Assembly: GCF_030867095.1 (NCBI RefSeq) | Contig: NC_081830.1 | Location: 34,455,832-34,519,831 of the forward strand | Source: Alligator mississippiensis | Taxonomy: Eukaryota > Chordata > Crocodylia > Alligatoridae | DNA: 64,000 nt | Direction of reading: 5' to 3' | Shown: one piece after another, positions 23,406 through 33,852 of the stretch | How positions within the stretch are numbered: position 1 is the first letter of the stretch | Layout of the letters: every line of letters starts with the position of its first letter | Notes under the pieces: generated by a model | Database searches by the model: none | Told to the model about the DNA's origin: nothing | What the model saw: the letters and a program-made list of their open reading frames with translations, nothing else | Position numbers and translations under genes: made by a program

Positions 23406-24341
23406 ATGAACAACCAGAGCATTATAACGGACTTTTTACTCCTTAGATTCTTTGAAACTTGGGAGCTGCAGGTTTTACACTTTGTGGTGTTTCTAGTGAT
23501 CTACCTGGCAGCCCTTTTAGGGAATGTCCTCATTATCACTGTGGTAGCCCTTGAGCAGAGTCTTCACACTCCCATGTACTTCTTCCTACTCAACTTATCT
23601 TTCCTTGACCTCTGCTACATCTCCACCACGGTCCCCAAGTCCATGGCTAACTCCATCACCAACAGCAGACTGATCTCTTTCTCAGGTTGTGTTGCCCAAG
23701 TCTTTCTTGTTATCACCTTGGCAGCTGCAGAGCTGGCTTTTCTCTTGGTGATGGCATATGACCGCTATGTTGCAGTCTGCCTTCCTTTACATTACAGGAT
23801 AATCATGAACAGAGATGCCTGTGTCCAGATGGCTGGTTGCTGTTGGTTCATCAGTTTGTTGTACTCTGTGCTGCACACTGGGAACACTTTCAGGCTGCAT
23901 TTCTGCCAGTCCAATATTATTGGCCAGTTCTTCTGTGATATCCCACAATTACTGAAGATCTCCTGCTCCAGTACACAACCTCATGACATTTTGATGCTTG
24001 TCCTAGCAGCTGTTTTAGGAGGAACCTGCTTTGCTTTAATAGTGGTGTCCTACAGCAACATCTTCTTGTCTGTGTTGCATCTACCCTCCACCCAGGGGAA
24101 GCATAAAGCTTTCTCCACATGCGTTCCACACCTCACTGTGTTCTGTTTATTCCTCGGCACTGCTACATTTACATACACACAGCCAAGGTCAGCTTCCTCC
24201 TTGGCTAAGGACCTCCTGGCTGCAGTTTTTTATTCTGTACTCCCTCCAGTCCTGAATCCCAACATTTACAGCCTGAGAAACAAGGAGATAAAAGAGGCTG
24301 TGAGCAAATTACTTGTCAGGGCTATTTCTTTCCCAAAATAA
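23406..24341 (+). CDS. Olfactory receptor, OR14-like (intact frame, 311 aa)
   Basis: Odorant GPCR, paralog of the unit A gene. The start at 23406 (MNNQSIITDF) follows the splice acceptor; a longer in-frame extension from 23160 is intron and upstream sequence. Family motifs are present: GN 39-40, PMYFFL 56-61, C95/C177, MAYDRYVAVC 116-125, KAFSTC 234-239. Two residues are unlike the family: R14 where ORs normally have Gly in LLLGF, and N286 giving NPNIY in TM7, where a hydrophobic residue is usual. The unit C pseudogene shares NPNIY but not R14. The frame is complete, but these changes could weaken membrane insertion or folding. Ligand unknown. Confidence 0.92.
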   Translation: MNNQSIITDFLLLRFFETWELQVLHFVVFLVIYLAALLGNVLIITVVALEQSLHTPMYFFLLNLSFLDLCYISTTVPKSMANSITNSRLISFSGCVAQVFLVITLAAAELAFLLVMAYDRYVAVCLPLHYRIIMNRDACVQMAGCCWFISLLYSVLHTGNTFRLHFCQSNIIGQFFCDIPQLLKISCSSTQPHDILMLVLAAVLGGTCFALIVVSYSNIFLSVLHLPSTQGKHKAFSTCVPHLTVFCLFLGTATFTYTQPRSASSLAKDLLAAVFYSVLPPVLNPNIYSLRNKEIKEAVSKLLVRAISFPK

Positions 24342-25307
24342 ATGAACTCTTCACTCTGACATGTTACTATGGTGAGGTGGGACTCCTAAGGCCAGATCCT
24401 ATTTTGTGTTTCATGACTGGTAATCACCTGTTCCCATTTTAGAAGGCCTTTTCTGTGACACCCAGCTTCTTATTCTAACTATCAGGGGAACAATCACGTA
24501 TGCCATTTTCAGCGTTTTAGTCATGTGATCTATATTGCTAATGATTTACACTGAGAGCCTCATTTCCTTTAAAGGTGTTCCTTTTAATTTACACTTCCTC
24601 TTGAATGAGAGAAGAAATTGAATCTGCTTTAACTTCTGGCTGTGCCTATGCTGAGTACAAGTAGTGCTAGAAAAAATGAATTTCAATATAGTTTTAGGAG
24701 AAAAGGGCAGATGTTTTGATGAATGTTTTCATGAAAATACATTTTTGGTACCTAAGCTATAATAATTTCAGTTTGGAGGAATGACACTTTTATTCAAGGA
24801 TATGTCAAAGTCCCAGGTCATTGCTTGGCTGTTACAAAACTAAAATTGATTAGAGTATTAAAAGCTGCAGTCCAAAGTGAAATTCACCCCATACACAGGT
24901 CCCGCAAAAGGCCTACTTGTCACATTCATTTTACTAAAATTCAAGATGTTTAGTTCAGGTGGGATTGAAATGGATTATAGGCCTTGAACCTCTCAGTGTT
25001 AAATATCATCGGAGGAGATAGTTGCTCACTTTTTGTAAATTAGTGGCAAAATATTATTTGAAAGGCAGGTGGCACAACCCACTGCCAACATAGCATAGCA
25101 CAAATAATTCCTGAAAATTGTAAGCCTTGTAATATTTATTGTGTTTCATAAAAACTCATCTGCTGTTTTCCCAAATTTATTGTGATGTTTAAAAGTTAGT
25201 TTCCTGTCCTTGTCATTTTGGAGATGTGTGATTCTGTGCACCGCTGATGGTAACCCAGCATATCAATAAAAAGAATCATGATTTTTGTTGTTAAATCTCT
25301 TCTTCTT

Positions 25308-25735
25308 CATAGGTTTATAGATGTAGGATCAGAAGGGACCTAAGCAGATCATCAAGTCCAACTCCCTGCCATGGGCAGGAATGAATACTGGGCTCATATG
25401 ACACCAGCTAGGTAATTATCAAGCCTCCTTTTAAAGACCCCTAAGGTAGGAGCCAGCACCACATCGCTTGGAAGCTGGTTCCAGATCCTGGTCATCCTGA
25501 CTGTGAAGTAGTGCTTCCTGATGTCTAGCCTGAACCTACTTCCAATCAACTTGTGGCTGCTTTCCTTCTTACTCCAGGAGGTGGTCAGGGGAACAGGGTC
25601 TCACCCATTCCCCTCTGGTCCCCCCTGGTAAGTTTATAGACAGCCTCTCAGCCTTCTCTTGTGAAGGTTGAACAGGTTCAGGTCCCATAGCCTCTCCTCA
25701 TAGGGTCTGCCCTGCTGTCCCCTGAAATTACTGGA
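25308..25735 (-). mobile_element. CR1 LINE, 3' fragment in unit B
   Basis: Antisense CR1 tail and 3' UTR (GATGTAGGATCAGAAGGGACC) followed by the end of the RT ORF in reverse. It is truncated 5' at about 25735. Unit A lacks it: sequence before it (TCTCTTCTT) joins TCTTGATTTTCTAGAATC at about 16735. Confidence 0.87.
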
Positions 25736-25739
25736 CATG

Positions 25740-25905
25740 GGGGGTCCAGATGGGAGCCTGGACACACACCCAGGCTTGGGCTTGCAACTCTATGGCCCTG
25801 GAGTCAGCACAAAAGATCCCCAATGCAGGGGGCTAGCTGGGAGGCTGTGCACACACCTAGGCTTGAACTTACAATTCTACGGGTCGGCAGTCAGTACACA
25901 CACCC
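25740..25905. repeat. Two-copy tandem repeat, about 83 bp unit
   Basis: Two adjacent copies each contain GGGAGSCTGKRCACACACC, CTAGGCTTG/CCAGGCTTGG and a CTCTAYGG/TTCTACGG phrase followed by GTCAG.ACA. They lie between the CR1 and the resumption of unit homology at about 25940, and are absent from unit A. Confidence 0.55.
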
Positions 25906-26833
25906 CTAGGCCACACAAGCAGGCTAGAAAAATAAACCAATTTCTTGATTTTCCAGAATCTGACAGGCATGGTCTCATTTAGAATTCATATTATTGAATG
26001 GACTGCTACAACTTTTAAACAAAGAAGTTCCTTTGATATTAATATGATTCGTAAGTAGCTTCTGAAGTCCTTCTCTTTTCTTGTTCCATGGGAAAAGTTG
26101 TAGGAAAAAGATTTTTTTCAGGCATCAAAGAGATTTAGGTGCCCAGTTCCCATACAACATCAATGGGAGCTGGTATCTAACAACTCTAATAGACTTTTGG
26201 CAGTATCTCCTTTATTAACTGGGGATATAAATTGTAGTGATCACCCATCCTTCACTTACCTGACCAGTGTGAGGGGACAATCCTAATTTCTTTTGGGGGA
26301 CATAGCAAGGAATGTTATTTCCTCATGTGGATGAGCAAAATGCAGCTTCTCACCAACTCTGAGAAACAGGACTAAAAGGGAGGAGTGATACTATGACCCC
26401 CTGAGAGTGTACAAGTGCTCCAGTTATAGAATCAGGAAGATGTTTGGACATCCATAGAGGAAAGGCACTTGGCCTTGTCATCAACCAAATACATTTCCAG
26501 GTTGTAAGAACAGGTGTCTCAGGTTAAGAGTTTGGTGTGTGTTCCAGTTTCTGATCCAGGACATTTAGAAATGTCACTTTCTTTTTCCCCCCTGCAGGAG
26601 TCAGAAAGGAATGTACTTATGAGAACTACACATTTAGATTGTTTTTGTGAAGGTCCAAATCCTGTTCCATCTTAATTCACTCATGTGGCATCTGTGTAGA
26701 CACCTAAGTGGAATGTCGGGTATTTAAGTAGCTCCTATCCTGTATGTCCATATGGAAGGGCCCTTGACATACCCAACACTTTAAGAGGTCACACAGCTTG
26801 CCAAGCCACTGGCAGGTGCAGGTCAGGACTAAT

Positions 26834-27482
26834 TATAGTTTCATAGTTTCATAGTAGCTAGGGTCAGGAGGGACCTGAACAGATTATTTAGCCTGACCCC
26901 CTGCTACAGGCAGGAATGAATGCTGGGTTCACAAGACCCCAGGAAGGTGATCATCCAGCCTCCTCTTGACTTTGCCCAAGCTAGGGGTGAGAACCACTTC
27001 CCTGGGAAGTTGGTTCCAGATTGTGGCCACTTTAACTGTAAAATATTGCCTTCTGATCACTAACCTAAACTATTCTCCATCAGTTTATTAGCATTGTTCC
27101 TTGTTACCCCAAGTGCTGCTGGGGAGAAAAGGGCTCTGCCTATTTGCTATTGATCTCCCCTGATGAGCTTGTACACAGCCACTAGGTCTCCCCTCAGCCT
27201 CCTCTTGCTGAGGCTGAACAAGTTCAGGTTCTTCAGTCTCTCCACGTAAGGCCTGTCCTGCTGCCCTCTCATCAAGCGGGTGGCCCTCATCTGAACCCTC
27301 TCCAGGCTGGCCACATCCCTTTTGAAGTGCGGTGCCCAGTACTGGACGCCGTACTCCAACTGTGGCCTAACCAAAGTCACATAAAGGGGGAGTATCACCT
27401 CTCTGGACTGGCTTGAGATGCACCTTTGGATGTATGACAAGGTATGGCTGGCCTTGCGGGCTGCGGTCTGGCATTGGCGGCT
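26834..27482 (-). mobile_element. Outer CR1, 3' segment
   Basis: This is the 3' portion of a split CR1: tail at 26834-26855, 3' UTR, then the last ~110 codons of the RT ORF in reverse (SRQCQTAARKASHTLSY...RRLRGDLVAVYKLIRGDQ, 27147-27482), with later frameshifts. The protein continues at 28807 on the other side of a nested CR1, where the upstream residues (ERDLGVIIDSKMN) are found. Confidence 0.9.
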
Positions 27483-28806
27483 CATAGGTTCATAGATTCA
27501 TAGGTTCATAGATGTTAGGGTCAGAAGGGACCTCAATAGATCATCAAGTCCGACCCCCTGCATAAGCAGGAAAGAGTGCTGGGTCTAGATGACCCCAGCT
27601 AGATACTCGTCTAACCTCCTCTTGAAGACCCCCAGGGTAGGGGAGAGCACCACCTCCCTTGGGAGCCGGTTCCAGACCTTGGCCACTCGAACTGTGAAAA
27701 AGTTCTTCCTAATGTCCAATCTGAATCTGGTCTCTGCTAGCTTGTGGCCATTGTTTCTTGTAACCCCTGGGGGCGCCTTGGTGAATAAATCCTCACCAAT
27801 TCCCTTCTGTGCCCCCGTGATGAACTTAAAGGCAGCCACAAGGTCGCCTCTCAACCTTCTCTTGCGGAGGCTGAAAAGGTCCAGTTTCTCTAGTCTCTCC
27901 TCGTAGGGCTTGGTCTGCAGGCCCTTGACCATACGAATTGCCCTTCTCTGTACTCTCTCCAGGTTATCCACATCCTTCTTGAAGTGTGGCGCCCAGAATT
28001 GCACGCAGTACTCCAACTGCGGTCTGACCAACGCCCTATAGAGGGGAAGTATCACCTCCCTGGACCTATTCGTCGTGCATCTGCTGATGCACGATAAAGT
28101 GCCATTGGCTTTTCTGATGGCTTCGTCACACTGCCGGCTCATGTTCATCTTGGAGTCCACTAGGACTCCAAGATCCCTTTCCACCTCTGTGCCACCCAGC
28201 AGGTCATTCCCTAGGCTGTAGGTGTGCTGGACAGTTTTCCTCCCTAGGTGCAGCACTTTGCATTTCTCCTTGTTGAACTGCATCCTGTTGTTTTCTGCCC
28301 ACTTGTGCAACCTATCCAGGTCTGCCTGCAGCTGTTCCCTGCCCTCCGGCGTGTCCACTTCTCCCCATAGCTTTGTGTCATCTGTAAACTTGGACAGAGT
28401 ACATTTGACTCCCTCGTCCAAGTCGCTGATGAAGACATTAAAGAGTATTGGTCCAAGGACCAAGCCCTGCGGGACCCCACTACCCACACCCTTCCAGGTC
28501 GAGACCGACCCATCTACCATGACTCTTTGGGTGCGACCCTCTAGCCAATTTGCCACCCACCGGACCGTGCAGTCATCCACATCACAGCCTCTTAACTTGT
28601 TCACCAGTATGGGGTGGGATACCGTATCGAAGGCCTTCCTGAAGTCTAAGTATACGACATCCACCCCTCCTCCTGTGTCCAGGCATTTCGTAACCTGGTC
28701 ATAGAAAGAGACTAGGTTGGTCAGGCACGATCTGCCCGCCACAAACCCATGCTGGTTTCCCCTCAGCATAATTTGCCCTGCTGGGCTCTCACAAATGTGA
28801 GCCTTG
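27483..28806 (-). mobile_element. Inner CR1 with long RT ORF, nested in the outer CR1
   Basis: 5'-truncated CR1 with an uninterrupted 394-codon ORF (28769 down to 27585) covering the RT palm and C-terminus. It has motif [16 protein letters not shown], motif [16 protein letters not shown], motif C KFTDDTKLWG (FADD in most CR1s), then the thumb and a natural C-terminus YLAGVI. The endonuclease domain is missing. The element breaks the outer CR1 between the codons for KMN and MSRQC. Its intact frame and close match to the CR1s at 47145 and 5419 mark a younger subfamily. FTDD instead of FADD may lower activity; the element is dead in any case because it is truncated. Confidence 0.93.
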
Positions 28807-29274
28807 AATGTTCATCTTGGAGTCAATAATGACTCCAAGATCCCTTTCTGCCTCTGTGCTTTCAGGAAGGGAACTCCCCAGCCTGTATGTATGCTGTGGA
28901 TTCCTTCTCCCAAGGTGCAGCACCCTACATTTGTCTATGGTGAACCCCATCCTATTCTCATCTGCCCACTTTTGTAGTCTGTCTAAATCTAGTTGCAGCC
29001 TCTCTCTCCCTTCAAGTGTGTCCACCTCGCTCCACATCTTGGTGTCATCAGCAAATTTGAACAACGTACTTTCCACCCCGTCGTCCAAGTTGCTGATGAA
29101 GATGTTAAACAGTGCGGGCCCGAGGACTGAGCCCTGGGGTACCCTATTGCTCACATCTCACCAGGTTGAGGACAACCCATCCACCACTCCTCTCTGGGTG
29201 CACCCCATCAGCCAATTTTTTAGCTATCCAACTGTGCAGGCATCAATGCCACAGCTGCTTAATTTATTGATGAA
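28807..29274 (-). mobile_element. Outer CR1, middle segment
   Basis: Reverse-strand RT coding text: NRVPQGSVLGPALFNIFISNL (motif B), FADDTKMWSEVD (motif C intact) and ENRMGFTIDKCRVLHLGRR, ending at SKMN beside the inner CR1. Upstream of motif B there are stops (CTVG*, STW*). It abuts the LTR at 29275. Confidence 0.88.
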
Positions 29275-30221
29275 TGTAGCAGGGCACTATGGTGCCTGCT
29301 ACCAGAAGTGCTGGGATAACCCTTCAGGTGCCGGTTGCTGAGGCAACCAAAGGGAGCTAATGGCTTACACCTGCCTAGCTAGCTGAAGGAAGGGGCAGGG
29401 CCTGGCCCCTATATAAAGCACAGGCAGGAGGCCAAAGGCAGCTCCCTACCAGCAGCTAAGGATATAGGAGCTCCTTGCCAGAAAGAGAGAAGCCTGAATG
29501 CCAGAGCAGCGTTGGTCACTGCGGTAGGATAGAAAACCCAGTAGGCCTGAGCATAGTTATAGCTAGTGGCTTATATTTAAGTTGTTGCTAAGAGGCTGGT
29601 GTTTATGTTACTGTTTATGTTTGTTATTGATTACACCAGTGGTTTGCGAGAGGCTATAAGGGGATTGAGGAGGCCTCATAGGGGACTCACGGTAGTGTGA
29701 GGACCCCAGCCCCAGTGAGGGCACAGTGTTAGGGGGGGAACAGACCCCAGCTCCAGAGAGGGGCGGCTGAGAAACCCCAGACGAGGGGAAAGCAGTGTGG
29801 TGAGCCCTGTGAGAGGGCAGCATTGCCGAGAAGGCCCCTGAGAGGGAGAGGGCCGCGGTATGGAGAAGGGGCAGCATTGCAGAGAAGGCCCCAGAGAGAG
29901 GTGCGGAGAGAGACAGGGCCACGAAGGGCCCGAGTGCTAGAGGGGGTATAGACCCAGACAGAACATTGTCTTTTCCATCTGCGAGGCTTGGGGCGTGGTA
30001 TTGGGGTGGAAGGAGCCACGTATAGCCCATAAGGCTTGGATACACGGAACACCCGAAGCAGGAGAACTGTGGCCAAGTAGAAGAAAGGTATCCTCCCTAT
30101 AAAAACACATATACAATCAAAGCCGTGGCGGGCGAGAATAGGAGGGTATGAATCAGAAGCTTGGCACAGTAAAGGAGGTGACGGGGGATAGCACGGTGAA
30201 CCTGATGTCCCTCCTGCCACA
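29275..30221 (+). mobile_element. Solo LTR of an endogenous retrovirus (947 bp)
   Basis: The insert begins TG (TGTAGCAGGGCAC) and ends CA (CTCCTGCCACA) and is flanked by ATGAA (29270-29274) and ATGAG (30222-30226), a 5-bp target duplication with one mismatch. Removing the insert and one flank restores the CR1 reading ...GATGAG-GATGGGGTGAG, matching the uninterrupted CR1 at 32341 (reverse strand). A TATA box (TATATAAAG) near 29411 sets the plus orientation. A GCAGCATTGC.GAGAAGGCCCC module of about 55 bp occurs twice at about 29818-29895. There is no internal retroviral gene, so this is a recombined solo LTR. Retroviral class not determined. Confidence 0.8.
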
Positions 30222-30640
30222 ATGAGGATGGGGTGAGAGACGGTGTCAAAGGCCTTCTTAAAGTCTAGAAAGACTACGTCCACAGCGACATCATCATCCA
30301 AGGATTTAGTTACTTGGTCATAAAAGGCAATCAGGTTTGTCAAGCAGGACCTGCCTTTGATGAACCCATGCTGATTGCCCCTGAGCATGATCTCCCCTGC
30401 TGGCCCCGCACAGATGTGCTCCCTGATGATTCTCTCCAAGATCTTCCCAAGCACCGAGGTGAGGCTTACAGGCCTATAGTTACTTGGGTCCTCCTTCCTC
30501 CCCTTCTTGAAAATTGGGACCACATTAGCCACTTTCCAATCCCCCCGGCACCTGGCCAGATGACCATGAATGCTCATACAACCGGGTCAAGGGCTCCACA
30601 ATGACCCCTGGCAGCTCCCTCAACACCCTTGGGTGGAGGG
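30222..30640 (-). mobile_element. Outer CR1, 5' segment
   Basis: Continues the split CR1: reverse-strand [17 protein letters not shown] (motif A), [34 protein letters not shown] and NYRPVSLTSVLGKILERII, then WKVANVVPIFKKGRKEDPS. Homology fades at about 30640, the 5' truncation. Together the three outer segments make about 1.5 kb of CR1. Confidence 0.88.
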
Positions 30641-32024
30641 CAATTAGAGAGTTAGCTGACCCCAGGGGCCAGCAGGTGAGGCTAGGCCTCATCAAGGGAG
30701 TCACCTGATTGTCAGGCAGACACCTGATTAGAGGAGGACTGGGCTTAGACAGAGTATAAGCCCTGAGAGCAGGGCTGGCAGTAACATCTTGGGAGTGGGT
30801 AGAGGAACATCACCCACAAGACGGCTGCTGTTCCTAAATGCCATCATGGAGAATAACATCTGGAGGTTAGGGTAGGAACTAAGGGGGTCGCGGAGGTTCC
30901 TGGGGAGCCAGTGTAGGGTCTAGAGCCCTGAGAAGGAGGCTGTGTGCACAGGGGCCTAGAGAAAGGCCAGGCCAGTCCAAAGAGTAAGGGGCTGAGTGTC
31001 TGTGAGTCTACTGAGGGATCAAGTGTTTGAAAGACTTAGTGGAGGGTCTGGGGGAACCCAGTGAGTAGGGCAGAATGTGGGGGCCCAGAAAATTAGGGGC
31101 TGTGTAGGAAGAGTTATGGGGGTGGGGCTCCAGGTGAGCCCAGAGAGGAGGGAAACGATCTATGAAAGGATCCAAGAAGGCAGACCCACAGAGAATAGAG
31201 GACTGGCTGTTTATGGACTAACCCTAGGAACCTTCACCGGTCCAAGCTGTTGCCAGGGTCCAGGATAGGCTGAAGGGTGAAATAGTCCACTTCAAAAGAC
31301 TGCCAGAAATGGGAGCCTGGAGTCTTGACTGGCCTGGAGGAGGGGCCAGGGTCTAGAAGAGGCCAAAATTTTCCATGGGGGGCCACAGACAAGAGGTAGG
31401 GTTCAGGTGGTAGGCAGTCCAGGATGACAACGACTAGTGCTAGGCTGTCTGAGGAGAAGGGATCAAGGACAGGTCCAAGAGTGAGTTGGGGCCAGAGATG
31501 AAGGACTTGGATGGGAGATGGAACCAGGACTATGGGGCCCAGTAATTAGCAACCCAGGAGAGGTGTAGGACATCTAGGGGAAACCCAGAGAGGGAGATGT
31601 AAGATCAGGTAAGCCTGAAAACTGGTCCTGGGTAAGATCTAAAACTGCACCCTACTGGGGAAGGTGAGGGTGGGGAACTAGAAAGCCTCAGCTCCCACTG
31701 CCTTGTGGGTTACCTGTGGAGAGGAAAGCCTAGGGGATCACACCCCAGCAGAAAAGCAGGGGGCAAGGGAGGCGAGGGCATCAGTGCCTTCTGCAGGCCA
31801 CACAGGCACTGCCCAGCCAGCTGGACACTGTGGGTGGGAGGAGCTTGCACATGGTGGCCGCCAGTACAACCAATGATCCCATGCTGTTGCCACTCTGCAT
31901 GTGGCTGCTGCTACCCACCTCCCCCACACCCACTCTACATCCAGCTGCGTGCCACCCATTTTCCCCCCTGCTCCAAATCTAGCTGCCGGGGGTACATTTA
32001 TTAAAAAGGTTAAAAACCCCTGTC
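30641..32024. repeat. G/A-rich unclassified repeat, possibly LTR-derived
   Basis: Foreign to the duplicated units. A TATAAG motif at about 30741 preceded by CACCTGATTAGAGGAGG, and the G/A-rich transcript-like sequence after it, resemble an ERV LTR or leader, but I found no TG...CA ends or duplication. About 31745-31990 is a separate GC-rich stretch of unknown origin. No coding motif. Confidence 0.35.
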
Positions 32025-33835
32025 CTAGTTATTTTCACACCTACCCAGGGAAAGAATGTCTCAGATTCTATATTCTCACTGACCCAGATGTGAGTCAAAC
32101 CTGCACTTCCCAGGGAAGTCTGGAAAGCTTTCTCTTTGAGAAAATTATCCAGGAGCACATCTGCGAGGGACCAGCAGGGGAGATCATGCTTAGGGTCAAC
32201 CAAAATGGGTTCATTCAAGGCAAATCCTGTCAGACCAACCTGGTGGCCTTCTACGACCAGGTCACAAAATCCTTGGACACAGGTGTCGTGGTAGACATAG
32301 TCTTTCTGGACTTTAGGAAGGCCTTTGACACTGTCTCTCACCCCATTCTCATTAAGAAATTAGGCGACTATGGCATTGATGCCTACACAGTCAGATGGGT
32401 TGCAAAATGGCTGGAGGGCTGCACCCAGAGAGTGGTGGTGGATGGGTCTTTTTTGACCTGGAGGGATGTGGGCAGTGGGGTTCCCCAGGGCTTGGTCCTT
32501 GGGCCCACACTGTTCAACATCTTCATTAGTGACTTGGATGAGGGGGTGAAAAGTACCTTGTTCAAGTTCACAGATGACACTAAGATGTAGGGAGAAGTGG
32601 GCACACTGGAGGAGAGGGACAGGCTGCAACTAGATCTAGACAGGTTACAGGGGTGAGTGGATGAGAAAGGATGGGATTCAATACTGACAAGTGCAAGGTG
32701 CTGCGCCTGGGGAGGAAGAACCAGCAGCATACCTACAGGCTGGGGAACTCCCTTCTAGTCAGCACAGAGGGAGAAAAGGATCTTGGTGTCATTATTGGTT
32801 CCCAAATGAACATGGGCCACCAATGTGGGGACGCGGTCAGGAAGGCCAACCGCACCTTGTCATGCATCCACAGATGCATCACGAGCAATTCCAAGGAGGT
32901 GATCCTCCCCCTCTATGCGACACTGGTCAGGCCTCAGTTGGAGTATTGTGTCCAGTTCTGGGTGCTGCACTTCAGGAGGGATGTGGACAGCATCGAGAGG
33001 GTCCAGAGGAGGGCCACTTGCATGATCAGGGGGCAGCAAGGCAGGCCCTATGAGTGGAGGCTTCGGGACTTGAACCTGTTCAGCCTCCACAAGAGAAGGC
33101 TGAGAGGGGATCTGGTGGCCATCTACAAACTGGCCAAGGGGGACCAGCAGGCTATGGGAGAGTCTTTGTTCCCCCGAGCACTACCAGAAGTAACGAGGAA
33201 TAACGGCCATAAGTTGACCAAGAGTAGATTCAGGCTACATATCAGGAGGCACTACTTCACAGTCAGGGCGCCTAGGATCTGGAACCAACTTCCAAGGGAA
33301 GTGGTGCTCATTCCTACCCTGGGGGTCTTCAAAAGGAGGCTAGACAGCCACCTAGCTGGGGTTGTTTGACCCCAGTACTCTTTCATGCCCACGGCAGGGG
33401 GTCAGACTTGATGATCTGCTCAGGTCCCTTCTGACCCTACTTACTATGAAACTAAGTACTCTAACCATGCAACGGTGGGCTGAGCCTGGCCACCCTTCTC
33501 TTGGAGCAGACTCGGTGAGGAACCAGGAGAGAAAAATAAATGAGGCCAGGGTGAACAGATGAATTCAGACAGAGGTTGGCTTAGTGAGGTGAATGCTACC
33601 CTTGAAGGGACTGCGATAAGAGTTTTCAGTCCCCCATATCTTCTACTCCTGGGTGCCCAGTACATTAGTTTCAACACAAGGAAATGGAGGATGCTCTGGG
33701 CAATGCCTAGGCCCAGAGCAGCAGGCAAACTTGGGCCTGATCTGCTCAGATTAATGCTGGTGTACAGGAATCTTCCCCACTTTCCTCACAGATACTGACA
33801 AAGATGCAGGAAGTACCAGCCACACAGCTGAGAAC
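32025..33835 (+). repeat. Spacer block X, copy 2, interrupted by a CR1
   Basis: Paralog of 17660-18110. The left part (32025-32104) and the right part (33461-33835) are continuous in copy 1. The right part keeps CTGGGTGCCCAGTACATTAGTTTC-like text and the CAGATACTGACAAAGATGCAGG segment. Confidence 0.8.
32105..33460 (+). mobile_element. CR1 LINE, 5'-truncated, inserted in block X
   Basis: RT coding text in sense: [34 protein letters not shown] (motif A), [15 protein letters not shown] (motif B), FKFTDDTKM followed by TAG (32588-32590, Trp codon in relatives), then after a short broken stretch GFNTDKCKVLRLGRKN (32671 on) through to HLAGVV (stop 33367-33369). 3' UTR and tail TACTATGAAACT follow. 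It shares FTDD with the inner CR1 at 27483. Copy 1 of block X gives the empty site GTCAAACCTGC|TCTAAC; no convincing target duplication is seen, as is usual for CR1. Confidence 0.92.
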
Positions 33836-33837
33836 GT

Positions 33838-33852
33838 TCTTTACAACAACCT
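33838..33852. repeat. Target-site duplication, left copy (VEGFA retrocopy)
   Basis: TTCTTTACAACAACC, repeated perfectly at 34959-34973. The pair brackets the VEGFA-derived insert. Confidence 0.82.

Larger units (their letters stand above)
19380..26800 (+). repeat. Tandem segmental-duplication unit B (OR14-like)
   Basis: Second unit. Compared with C it has lost about 400 bp near 20474 and all of the Harbinger relic, and has gained a palindromic insert (about 20252-20306), a CR1 tail (20650), a CR1 (25308) and a tandem repeat (25740). The shared part resumes at about 21040 and continues through the OR to about 26715. Confidence 0.8.

Noticed and set aside
28222..28704. 160-codon plus-strand ORF
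   Set aside because: Antisense shadow of the CR1 RT; Ser/Pro-rich with no motif.
27585..28769. 394-codon ORF as a host gene
   Set aside because: It is the CR1 reverse transcriptase C-terminal region with CR1 tail and UTR attached.
29608..30577. 145- and 282-codon minus ORFs across the LTR/CR1 joint
   Set aside because: A fusion frame of CR1 RT with antisense LTR; not a gene.
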